A stretch of 64,000 bases of DNA from contig NZ_SEWW01000003.1 of assembly GCF_011090385.1 (NCBI RefSeq), positions 124,001 through 188,000 of the forward strand. Direction: 5' to 3'. The DNA is from Aquirufa beregesia (GTDB lineage: Bacteria; Bacteroidota; Bacteroidia; Cytophagales; Spirosomataceae). A program made the translations under genes and the position numbers. Below are positions 8,272 to 16,076 of the stretch, in pieces. Under the pieces are notes generated by a model. The model was not told the DNA's origin and ran no database searches. It worked only from the letters and a program-made list of their open reading frames with translations. Position 1 is the stretch's first letter, and every line of letters begins with the position of its first letter.

Positions 8272-9594
8272 ATGCATATTTTTCTCCAAGTACTTTTTAT
8301 TTTAGTACTAGCCGGACTAGGTTATTTGGTAACGCAACGATTTAAGTTTATCATAGCCAGTATTCAATTAGCCAAAGCCATTGAATTGAACGACCATCCC
8401 AGTGAACGCTGGAAACGGGTAATCCTATTAGCTTTTGGCCAGAAAAAAATGTTCCAAAAACCGCTAGTCGGGATATTTCATTTTTTGATTTACATAGGCT
8501 TCATTTTGATTAATATCGAGATTTTGGAAATTGTCATCGATGGAATCTTGGGGACCCACCGGATTTTTGCTCCTTTTTTGGGAAGTTTTTACCCATTTTT
8601 GCTCAACTTTTTCGAACTTCTTTCATTAGGAGTCTTTGTGGCTTGTGTGGCGTTTTTTCTACGTAGAGGAGTTGGCCAGGTTCAGCGACTTCAATCCGAA
8701 TCGCATCGGGAGTTGAAAGGTTTTCCTATACAAGATGCTTATACCATTTTGGCTATTGAATGTATCTTAATGCTGGCTCTTTGGACCATGAATGCCAGTG
8801 ACGCCATTCTGCAAGTAAGGCAAGTGGAACATTTTGAACCCATAGGAGCATTTTTAGTTTCTCAGCATTTGATGCCTATTTTATCTAATTTGACTACTCC
8901 TGTATTATTGATTTTAGAACGAGTAGCTTGGTGGTTTCACATCCTAGGAATTTTGGGATTTGCCCTTTATGTCACTTACTCCAAACATTTACATATTTTC
9001 TTCGCCTTTCCTGCAGCTTATTTTTCTAGCCTAGAACCCTCAAGTAAAATGGGTAATATGCCCTCCGTCACTCATGAAGTAAAATTGATGTTAGGTCAAC
9101 CCGTGGAAGCCAATGCCACAACACCTGATCAATTGCGTTTTGGGGCGAAAGATGTGATGGACTTAACGTGGAAAAATGCGCTAGACGCTTATTCTTGTAC
9201 CGAATGTGGCCGTTGTACTGAGCAGTGTCCTGCTAATCAGACAGGCAGGGCATTGTCTCCTAGAAAGATTATGATGGATACCCGAGATCGTTTAGAAGAA
9301 GTAGGAGGAATTTTGGCAAAAAATAAAGGCCAATGGGCAGAGGACGGAAAATCGCTATTAGGCGACTATATTTCAGCTGAAGAATTGAGAGCATGTACTA
9401 CCTGTCAAGCTTGCGTAGAAGCTTGTCCCATGGAACTATCTCCATTGAATATTATCTTGGCATTACGCCGCTACCAAATCATGGAGCAATCTGATGCCCC
9501 AGTCGCTTGGAATAGTATGTTTTCGAATATAGAAACGAATCAAGCCCCTTGGAAATTTAATCCATCCGATCGTTTGAACTGGGCCAAATCATAA
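8272..9594 (+). CDS. Membrane-bound (Fe-S)-binding reductase subunit, HdrC/HdrD-like
   Basis: Probable electron-transfer subunit carrying two [4Fe-4S] clusters on an integral-membrane domain. The first half (about residues 1-230) has several hydrophobic helices, and the second half has two ferredoxin motifs, CTECGRCTEQCP near 308 and CTTCQACVEACP near 375. ATG 8272 replaces a tracked TTG that lies inside the palindrome and would add 15 residues; MHIFLQVLFILVLAG is a natural membrane N-terminus. Its usual partner, a two-CCG-domain protein, is encoded three genes downstream at 11481, and two non-redox genes are inserted between them. Similar pairs are annotated as heterodisulfide-reductase or glycolate-oxidase Fe-S subunits; the true donor and acceptor are unknown. 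Confidence 0.85.
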   Translation: MHIFLQVLFILVLAGLGYLVTQRFKFIIASIQLAKAIELNDHPSERWKRVILLAFGQKKMFQKPLVGIFHFLIYIGFILINIEILEIVIDGILGTHRIFAPFLGSFYPFLLNFFELLSLGVFVACVAFFLRRGVGQVQRLQSESHRELKGFPIQDAYTILAIECILMLALWTMNASDAILQVRQVEHFEPIGAFLVSQHLMPILSNLTTPVLLILERVAWWFHILGILGFALYVTYSKHLHIFFAFPAAYFSSLEPSSKMGNMPSVTHEVKLMLGQPVEANATTPDQLRFGAKDVMDLTWKNALDAYSCTECGRCTEQCPANQTGRALSPRKIMMDTRDRLEEVGGILAKNKGQWAEDGKSLLGDYISAEELRACTTCQACVEACPMELSPLNIILALRRYQIMEQSDAPVAWNSMFSNIETNQAPWKFNPSDRLNWAKS

Positions 9595-9598
9595 GCAC

Positions 9599-10594
9599 AT
9601 GAAAAAAGTTTTTATACCCATCATCTTGGGACTAATCTTGTTTTTTACTTTAGGACCAAGTCCTCAGGCACCTCAACTAAACCGCGGAGTTACGTGGAAA
9701 AATATTCCCGATTCACTCCCAGCCTTATCTCAATATTTAGAAGATAAAGAGGTGGTGTTTACTCAAATTAAAGCCAATAATGAAGCAAAAATTGTTTGGG
9801 CTGACTCTTTAAATCCTCAAAAGACTCGATGGGTTTTCATGTATGTGCATGGTTTCTCGGCATCTCACATGGAGGGAAATCCTGTGCATCGACAAATCGC
9901 TAAAATGTTTGGGGCTAATTTGCTCTTGACCCGTGTGGCAGGACATGGTTTTGTCACTTCAGATAGCGTATTGCAACGTGTTACTGCAGATGATTATTAT
10001 GAAAGTGTAGAGAATCAATTGGCCATGGCAAAAAAAATGGGAGATAATGTCATTGTGTTAGCCACCTCATTTGGGGGAGCATTGTCCTTATCTTTAGCAT
10101 CCCGTCATCCAGAAATCAAAGCCTTACTTTTGTATAGTCCATGTATCGCTATTGCTGATCCAGCAGCTGTTTTAATGGATAATCCTTGGGGCCTTCAATT
10201 AGCCAAGAAGGTAGTTGGCAGCGATTTTAGAGATATTCCTGCTCAAAATTCTGCACATGACCAATATTGGAACTTGCACTATCGCTTAGAAGGAGCGGTG
10301 GAATTGCAGAATTTTTTAACAAATCAAATGACCGACGAAGTTTTTGAACAAGTGAAATGTCCCGTTTTTATGGGCTATTATTACAAAGACGAGGCGCATC
10401 AAGACCCTGTGGTATCCGTAAAAGCCATGCAACATATGTTTCCTTACCTAGGGGCTAACCCAGCTCAGAAAAAAGAAATGGTCTTTCCTTTAGCAGAAAA
10501 TCATGTCATTACCTCGGATATTTTAGCTAAAAGAACAGATTTACCTTTGAGGGCTAGTATTCAATTTTTGAAAGAAATAGTTCATCTTCAATAA
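9599..10594 (+). CDS. Alpha/beta hydrolase, membrane-anchored or exported
   Basis: A 331-residue serine hydrolase of the alpha/beta fold. The N-terminus has a hydrophobic stretch (residues 2-19) that could be a signal anchor. VHGFSASHMEG is the oxyanion-loop region, LATSFGGALSL near 155 carries the nucleophile in a variant elbow (Ala-Thr-Ser-Phe-Gly instead of GxSxG), YYYKDEAHQDP supplies the likely acid, and AENHVITSD near 300 the catalytic His. It starts 4 bp after the Fe-S subunit and ends 3 bp before a fatty-acid hydroxylase, so it is within one operon. A lipase or esterase acting on acyl chains would fit the neighbours, but the substrate is not shown. Confidence 0.8.
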   Translation: MKKVFIPIILGLILFFTLGPSPQAPQLNRGVTWKNIPDSLPALSQYLEDKEVVFTQIKANNEAKIVWADSLNPQKTRWVFMYVHGFSASHMEGNPVHRQIAKMFGANLLLTRVAGHGFVTSDSVLQRVTADDYYESVENQLAMAKKMGDNVIVLATSFGGALSLSLASRHPEIKALLLYSPCIAIADPAAVLMDNPWGLQLAKKVVGSDFRDIPAQNSAHDQYWNLHYRLEGAVELQNFLTNQMTDEVFEQVKCPVFMGYYYKDEAHQDPVVSVKAMQHMFPYLGANPAQKKEMVFPLAENHVITSDILAKRTDLPLRASIQFLKEIVHLQ

Positions 10595-10597
10595 ATT

Positions 10598-11479
10598 ATG
10601 ACACCGAATTTAATTCTTTATGCGGTTCCTTTCTTTTTGATTACAGTCATCTTGGAATCGTATGTAGTTTTCAAACAACATCGTGATTTTGTGGAGACAA
10701 AAGATTCCTTGACTTCCATCGGTTTGGGTCTGGGAAATCTATTCATCGGTTTATTGACCAAGTCGGTAATCTATGTCTGCTATTTTTATGTCTATGATCA
10801 CTGGAGACTATTTGATCTTTCTATACACTGGTGGTGGATATGGTTTTTTGCCTTTTTTGCGGATGATTTTACCTATTATTGGTTTCATCGGATATCCCAT
10901 GAAGTGCGTTATTTTTGGGCTTCCCACATGGTGCATCATTCCTCCCCTAAATACAATTTAGCCGCAGCTTTACGACAAACTTGGACAGGGAATTTATCCG
11001 GTGCATTTTTATTTTACGTATGGATATTATTACTAGGTGTACATCCATTTATCGTATTCTTTTTTCAACAAATTAGCCTTTTGTATCAATATTGGATTCA
11101 TACGGAATTGATTAAAAAAATGCCAAATTGGTTTGAATTTATTTTCAATACACCCTCGCACCACCGTGTACATCATGGGACAGATTTGGACTATTTAGAT
11201 ACGAATTATGCGGGGATATTGATCATCTGGGATCGGATGTTTGGGTCATTTCAACCAGAAAATCAAAGGCCTCATTATGGTTTGACTAAGCAAATAGAAA
11301 GTTATAATCCAGCCAAAATTGCCTTTTTTGAATGGGTACAAATTGCCAAAGATATCATTCATTCCCAAAGCCTAAAAACAGCTTGGAATTATGTCATAGG
11401 CCCTCCTGGCTGGAGCCCGGATGGTTCTAGATTAACGGTAGAACAAATGCGTCAACAAAATAAGTCGAAAAAAGAATAG
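10598..11479 (+). CDS. Sterol desaturase / fatty-acid hydroxylase family protein
   Basis: A 293-residue integral-membrane di-iron oxygenase. The eight-histidine pattern is complete: HRISH and HMVHH around residues 104-120, HHRVHHG near 185, plus further His residues. Hydrophobic helices flank these motifs. Bacteroidota members hydroxylate or desaturate lipid chains or carotenoid rings; which substrate applies cannot be told here. Position between a hydrolase and a CCG Fe-S protein suggests that the Fe-S proteins might pass electrons to it, which is inference. Intergenic gaps are 3 and 1 bp. Confidence 0.88.
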   Translation: MTPNLILYAVPFFLITVILESYVVFKQHRDFVETKDSLTSIGLGLGNLFIGLLTKSVIYVCYFYVYDHWRLFDLSIHWWWIWFFAFFADDFTYYWFHRISHEVRYFWASHMVHHSSPKYNLAAALRQTWTGNLSGAFLFYVWILLLGVHPFIVFFFQQISLLYQYWIHTELIKKMPNWFEFIFNTPSHHRVHHGTDLDYLDTNYAGILIIWDRMFGSFQPENQRPHYGLTKQIESYNPAKIAFFEWVQIAKDIIHSQSLKTAWNYVIGPPGWSPDGSRLTVEQMRQQNKSKKE

Positions 11480-11480
11480 C

Positions 11481-12257
11481 ATGGAACTGAAGATTAGTAC
11501 GATGGCCGAATGGGCCGCCAAAGGAGAAAGCCCCGAGTTTTTGTTTTGGGTAGGATGTGCTGGTTCATTTGATGATCGTCATAAGAAAGTAACTAGGGCA
11601 TTTTGTGAAATTTTACAAAGCTTAGAAATTTCATTTGCTGTACTCGGAACAGAGGAATCCTGTACGGGAGATCCTGCCCGCAGAAGTGGGAATGAGTTTT
11701 TATTCCAAATGCAGGCCATGTCCAATATTGAGGTGTTGAATATGTATGGTGTGAAGAAAATAGTGACAGCTTGTCCCCATTGCTTCAATACATTGAAAAA
11801 TGAATATCCAGAATTAGGAGGAAATTATGAGGTTATTCATCATAGTCAATTACTAGCTGATTTATTAGCAGCCGGTAAAATTCAATTAAAAGAGGAGGAA
11901 AAAGAAGCCGTTGCTTTCCATGATTCATGCTATCTGGGAAGAGGGAATGGGATATATGAAGCACCTCGGGATATTATTCAAGGACTGAAAAAGGAACTAA
12001 AAGAACTGAAAAGTTGTAGAACTAAAGGTTTGTGTTGTGGAGCTGGAGGTGCTCAGGTGTTTAAAGAGCCCGAAGAAGGGAGTATTGACATTCAAACGAA
12101 ACGTTCCCAAGAAATCATCGACTCGGGTGTTCAAAAGGTCGCGTTAGCTTGCCCTTTTTGTATGGTCATGATTCAAGATGGATTAAATAAACACGGAAAA
12201 GACAAAGAAATACAAGTAGTAGATTTGGCTGAATTGGTTCAGCAAACCATGATGTAA
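11481..12257 (+). CDS. CCG-domain (Fe-S)-binding protein, HdrB/HdrD-like
   Basis: A soluble 258-residue protein with two cysteine-rich CCG domains that typically bind a noncubane or [4Fe-4S] cluster. In the first domain FWVGCAGSFDD, EESCTGDPARR and ACPHCFNTLKNEYP are visible; in the second HDSCYLGRGN, CRTKGLCCGAGG and ACPFCM. It is the natural partner of the membrane Fe-S subunit at 8272 and together they resemble a split HdrD or the LutA/GlpC modules. It starts 1 bp behind the hydroxylase stop. Cytoplasmic, no signal peptide. Confidence 0.9.
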   Translation: MELKISTMAEWAAKGESPEFLFWVGCAGSFDDRHKKVTRAFCEILQSLEISFAVLGTEESCTGDPARRSGNEFLFQMQAMSNIEVLNMYGVKKIVTACPHCFNTLKNEYPELGGNYEVIHHSQLLADLLAAGKIQLKEEEKEAVAFHDSCYLGRGNGIYEAPRDIIQGLKKELKELKSCRTKGLCCGAGGAQVFKEPEEGSIDIQTKRSQEIIDSGVQKVALACPFCMVMIQDGLNKHGKDKEIQVVDLAELVQQTMM

Positions 12258-12261
12258 ACAT

Positions 12262-12756
12262 ATGTACGTAGAATTTCAACAATTACCTGCCCATGCTCGA
12301 GTTTGGATTTACCAAGCCAATAGAGCATTTACTGAACAAGAAAATAGGTTTGTTCAGTCCTATTTGAAACAAGCCGTTCAAGATTGGAATGCCCATGGAG
12401 CGCCCTTGGCAGGTTCATTCCAAATTCGATATAATCAGATTATTGTTATTGCCGTTGATGAACATCACCATGCGGCATCGGGCTGTTCTATTGATGCCTC
12501 AACCGGCTGGTTTAAAGACTTGGCATTTCAGTTAGGAATTGATTTTTTTGATCGTTCTGTTGCTTTAGTTCAAGAAGAGGCCTTACAATTATTCCCTCTT
12601 TTAGAAGTAAAACAAGCTGTAGCTCAGGGATTAATTACTACTGAATCTTTCATAGCCATTCCTCAAGTGAAGGATTTAGCTGATTATAGAGCCCATTGGC
12701 CAGCTCAGGCAAATGATTCTTGGCTTAAAAAGTATTTTGTAGCTGCATCCGTTTAG
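12262..12756 (+). CDS. Conserved Bacteroidota protein of unknown function
   Basis: A 164-residue soluble protein that I recognise only as a family widely kept in Bacteroidota and often mislabelled as an ABC transporter ATPase. There is no Walker A, signature or Walker B motif here, so that name is not supported. Visible features are a QANRAF segment, an HGAPLAGSF stretch and a short SGCSIDAST motif with a single conserved-looking Cys. It begins 4 bp after the CCG protein and ends 4 bp before msrC, so it is co-transcribed with both. Confidence 0.75.
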   Translation: MYVEFQQLPAHARVWIYQANRAFTEQENRFVQSYLKQAVQDWNAHGAPLAGSFQIRYNQIIVIAVDEHHHAASGCSIDASTGWFKDLAFQLGIDFFDRSVALVQEEALQLFPLLEVKQAVAQGLITTESFIAIPQVKDLADYRAHWPAQANDSWLKKYFVAASV

Positions 12757-12760
12757 TCAT

Positions 12761-13255
12761 ATGGCAGAAGATTTACAGATTGTGGAAGGCAGTAGAGCAG
12801 ATAAATATCAGGCTCTAATTCCTCAAGTGGAGGCGCTCATTCATGGAGAGACTGATTTATATGCCAATTTAGCCAATATAGCTGCAGCGATCCATGAGTA
12901 TTTTGGTTTTTTTTGGGTGGGTTTTTATCTAAACAAACAAGATCAATTGGTTCTAGGGCCTTTTCAAGGGCAAGTAGCTTGTACTCGAATCCCCTATCAC
13001 AAAGGTGTTTGCGGTCATGCTTATCGAACCCAACAAAGCATCATTGTCCCCAATGTAGATGAATTCCCAGGTCATATTGCTTGCGCTTCTGCTTCCAAAT
13101 CGGAAATTGTATTGCCAATCATGGATTCCGCAGGAGAAGTCGTGATGGTCTTGGATGTAGATTCAGATCAATTGGATGATTTTAGCGAAACTGACCGCGA
13201 AGGCTTGCAGGCCATCATTGATTTGATTGAAAAAAATTATACTGCTTGGATGTAA
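12761..13255 (+). CDS. msrC: Free methionine-(R)-sulfoxide reductase (GAF fold)
   Basis: Reduces free methionine-(R)-sulfoxide in the cytosol, part of oxidative-damage repair. The 164-residue single GAF domain carries the three diagnostic cysteines of the fRMsr family: ACTRIPYHKGVCGHA and GHIACASASKSEIVLP, followed by the GEVVMVLDVDS strand. It is the last gene of the run that begins with the Fe-S subunit, which fits a redox theme. The convergent dinB-like gene begins 3 bp past its stop with no terminator between. Confidence 0.9.
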   Translation: MAEDLQIVEGSRADKYQALIPQVEALIHGETDLYANLANIAAAIHEYFGFFWVGFYLNKQDQLVLGPFQGQVACTRIPYHKGVCGHAYRTQQSIIVPNVDEFPGHIACASASKSEIVLPIMDSAGEVVMVLDVDSDQLDDFSETDREGLQAIIDLIEKNYTAWM

Positions 13256-13258
13256 GCC

Positions 13259-13762
13259 TTATTCCAAAGGTTTCATACCCATAGCTACCCATTCTTCTTT
13301 GGAAGGACCATACATGCCAGGAACAGCAAGTCCTTCTTGACGAATCAATACGCTCAATTGACCTCTGTGATGGGTTTGGTGACGGATGAGTATACTTAAA
13401 ACGGCACCTCTTTCCCAATGGTCGCCATACATGGGCACTTTTTCTCCTAACATCTCATCTGTCCAATGATTTTTTAATGCCAAAATCAACGATTCAGATG
13501 ATTTTTGATATTCTGCAATGAGCTTATCAAGGTCATTTTTTTCTTGGCTGGCATCCACAATTCCATTTACTTCCTTTAATCCAGCATGATGCAATAATTC
13601 GGCAATGGATTCAGTGATGTGCCACGACAATCGAGCCATGCTTCTGAAATTTTCGCTGGGTTTGTCTTGGAAATGGCCAGCTTGTATGGCCTGGAACATC
13701 TTGATGGTACTTTGGGATTCGTAACTCCAAGTACGATAAAAATCAGTTAATTTTCTAAACAT
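13259..13762 (-). CDS. DinB-family protein
   Basis: A 167-residue four-helix-bundle protein of the DinB/YfiT superfamily, which includes thiol transferases (bacillithiol- or mycothiol-dependent) and proteins without known activity. The metal-ligand triad is visible as LSWHITESI near 48 and IRHQTHHRGQLS near 130. bshA is encoded in this window, so a bacillithiol transferase role is possible but unproven. ATG start; single gene between two divergent or convergent neighbours. Confidence 0.85.
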   Translation of the reverse strand: MFRKLTDFYRTWSYESQSTIKMFQAIQAGHFQDKPSENFRSMARLSWHITESIAELLHHAGLKEVNGIVDASQEKNDLDKLIAEYQKSSESLILALKNHWTDEMLGEKVPMYGDHWERGAVLSILIRHQTHHRGQLSVLIRQEGLAVPGMYGPSKEEWVAMGMKPLE

Positions 13763-13837
13763 GGCTGTCGATTTTTGATAAAATTAAGCCAAAGGAGGTT
13801 CTCTTCCTAGATAGAAATAACTGAAAATGATGAATGG

Positions 13838-14506
13838 TTATTGGGCGAGCCTGGCAATAACGGTTTCTCCCCCCACAGGCTTGTCGTCTAATTTAACGCA
13901 GATTTCAGCATCTAAAGGAAGATAAATATCAATACGACTGCCAAATTTGATAAAACCAAATTCTGTTCCTTGTACAACAGCATCTCCTTCTTTGGCATAC
14001 CAACAAATACGTTTGGCTAATGCCCCAGCTATTTGGCGGAATAAAACTTCAGTACCATTTTCATGCTTAACTACATAGGTTGTACGCTCATTTTCGGTAC
14101 TAGATTTTGGATGCCAAGCTACCAAGTATTTTCCAGGGTGGTATTTGAAATAAGAAACAATACCTGAAATAGGGTTAAAATTAATATGCACATTGATAGG
14201 TGACATGAAAATAGAAACCTGTCTACGTTTATCTTTGAAATATTCGGTCTCTACTGCTTCTTCAATCACCACTACTTTCCCATCTGCTGGGGCAATGATA
14301 TCTTGTGGGTTGATAGGAGTTACACGTTTAGGAACACGGAAAAACTGAAGTAAAAGCAAATAAAATATGGCTGTAATTACCACCACAGCTTCTCTGACGT
14401 AAACTTGTTCAGGTAAAAAATAGGCCACTAGTGCATTTATAGTTAATACAATGACGATGGCTGTCAATAAGATTGTTTTTCCTTCTCTGTGTAGGGTCAT
14501 AAGCAA
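13838..14506 (-). CDS. psd: Phosphatidylserine decarboxylase family protein
   Basis: Makes phosphatidylethanolamine from phosphatidylserine at the inner membrane. At 222 residues it is the short archaeal/Bacteroidota type. Two hydrophobic helices occupy residues 10-50, INVHINFNPISG and HPKSSTENERT are family motifs, and the autocatalytic cleavage site is FGSRIDIYLP near 190, where the Gly-Ser bond is cut to form the pyruvoyl group. No phosphatidylserine synthase gene is adjacent. Upstream of it, between this gene and the divergent kelch-like gene, lie two inverted repeats that may be operators. Confidence 0.92.
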   Translation of the reverse strand: MLMTLHREGKTILLTAIVIVLTINALVAYFLPEQVYVREAVVVITAIFYLLLLQFFRVPKRVTPINPQDIIAPADGKVVVIEEAVETEYFKDKRRQVSIFMSPINVHINFNPISGIVSYFKYHPGKYLVAWHPKSSTENERTTYVVKHENGTEVLFRQIAGALAKRICWYAKEGDAVVQGTEFGFIKFGSRIDIYLPLDAEICVKLDDKPVGGETVIARLAQ

Positions 14507-14514
14507 TTTTTATG

Positions 14515-14578
14515 GTTTAATCCATCCCGTGGATTAAACTTTAATCCGTAAAATTAGCCAATTTTGTTGAAAAATTGG
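14515..14578. promoter_or_regulatory. Two inverted repeats in the psd / kelch-protein divergent region
   Basis: GTTTAATCCA-TCCCG-TGGATTAAAC (14515-14539) has perfect 10-bp arms, with a third TTTAATCC half-copy immediately right of it at 14540. CCAATTTT-GTTGA-AAAATTGG (14558-14578) is a second perfect 8-bp-arm repeat. They lie 9 and 52 bp upstream of the psd start and could be operators or mRNA hairpins. I cannot name a regulator. Confidence 0.45.
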
Positions 14579-14660
14579 GCATAGCTTTTCAATCTATTCC
14601 CGATAATTTGACAATTTTGCTTGAAAAAATTGCATTTTTATTATCCATTTGAATTTAACC

Positions 14661-16076
14661 ATGCGCCTAAGCAGCTACTTATTATCTCTTTTCTTGTTGA
14701 TTCAGGTAAATGTCCTAGCTCATACGATCGAATGGTTTAGTCCAAGCACGGGGTATTTTTATAAAATCGATTTTGAGAATGGTCAGCTTTCCAGAACAAA
14801 GAATGGACTTCCTTGGGTTAACTTAGGGGAATTGTCACTCGAAAATGTAGAAAAGGTAGATTTGATTACGGCGAATTATGCTGTGAAAGAATTTAAAATT
14901 GAAAATTCCGACTGGGCTTATCTTTTAATATCCTGCACCAACCAAGTTTATCAAATTAATAAAAAGCAATTGACATTAAGGCGAATTGATCAAACCTATT
15001 TTAGGGGGGCCAATTGCTTAAGTAGTACTTTTTATCGAAATGGTATTCTTTACTCTTTTGGAGGTTATGGATTTGGGACATCCACTAATATCCTAACCAA
15101 ATACAACGCAGATGGCAAAGAATGGTTAAGTATTCAAGCCAAAGGAGATGTGCCCGCATCTATCACTATGGGCTTGACAGCCTATGTGCCTAGTCAGGAT
15201 AAGTTTATCACGATGGGGAATCACCTCATCAATGATACGGATTCCAAGCGATTAGATATAGTAGACTGGAATATGTATGAATATAATTTCGAGAAAAGTG
15301 AATTTATCGTTCGAGGAAAAATTGAACTAAAAGAAATTAAATCCTTCTTAGAAAAGGATTTAACCCGGTATTATTTATTCAATGGTCGCTATTTTTTTCT
15401 ATTGGACAAATCAGGTCAGGAGAAGAATTTTGATACACTGTATATTATTGATGTATTAGATGATTTCAAAGCTTATCGCTGGAAAAATAAGAATCGATTG
15501 GTCATTGAAGGACCTTATAGTGGCAATTTTGATAAAGCCTTTCACGTCAACGGGGATACGTTAATTTGGACCAATTTATCCAATCAATCTACTCCCAATA
15601 CTGTCAAAAATCATCGAATGATGGTGAATGACTTACTTCGTGAATCAGATTATTTAGGTAAGCTAAATCAGGTACCTTGGTACAAGCCCATACTAGAAGG
15701 TTCTGTCGTCATGATTTCCTTGGGTTTTCTAGTTCTTGCCTTCTTTTTGTTCCAAAAATGGAAAAAGAAAAGGATGCTAAAACAATTGAAAATCATGTTG
15801 GGGGAAAACGAGAAAATGCTGCTCGATTTCCTAATTTTGAATTATACTACTGGATATATTTCAGGACATCAAATCATTGCCTTCTTTGGTAAGCATAAAA
15901 GTTCACCGGAATCTCAGCGACAATTTAGGGCTAAAATGTTTGAGAATTTGACAAAATCACTTCGCTTATTACTGGGTAAAGAGCAAATTCTAGATGTCCA
16001 TACCGACGAAAAAGATCAGCGGATGTTTACCTATCGCCTGAATCCTGAAGTCTATCAAATTCTCAAATCATTATAA
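14661..16076 (+). CDS. Kelch-like periplasmic domain, one TM helix and cytoplasmic C-terminal domain
   Basis: A 471-residue protein of unrecognised function. It starts with a signal peptide (residues 1-20, ending VNVLAHT), runs through about 310 residues of beta-rich sequence with repeated kelch-like turns such as GGYGFGTSTNILTKYNAD, then has one TM helix (about 345-367) followed by a very basic KWKKKRMLKQLK. About 100 cytoplasmic residues then carry GENEKMLLDFLILNYTTGYISGHQI, resembling a winged-helix DNA-binding fold. ATG 14661 is preferred to the tracked TTG 12 bp upstream. The layout suggests a one-component membrane regulator; that is inference. Overlaps the convergent peptidase by 6 bp. 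Confidence 0.7.
   Translation: MRLSSYLLSLFLLIQVNVLAHTIEWFSPSTGYFYKIDFENGQLSRTKNGLPWVNLGELSLENVEKVDLITANYAVKEFKIENSDWAYLLISCTNQVYQINKKQLTLRRIDQTYFRGANCLSSTFYRNGILYSFGGYGFGTSTNILTKYNADGKEWLSIQAKGDVPASITMGLTAYVPSQDKFITMGNHLINDTDSKRLDIVDWNMYEYNFEKSEFIVRGKIELKEIKSFLEKDLTRYYLFNGRYFFLLDKSGQEKNFDTLYIIDVLDDFKAYRWKNKNRLVIEGPYSGNFDKAFHVNGDTLIWTNLSNQSTPNTVKNHRMMVNDLLRESDYLGKLNQVPWYKPILEGSVVMISLGFLVLAFFLFQKWKKKRMLKQLKIMLGENEKMLLDFLILNYTTGYISGHQIIAFFGKHKSSPESQRQFRAKMFENLTKSLRLLLGKEQILDVHTDEKDQRMFTYRLNPEVYQILKSL

Noticed and set aside
12262-12756. Calling this protein an ABC transporter ATPase, as homologs are often named
   Set aside because: No Walker A, signature or Walker B motif is present in 164 residues.
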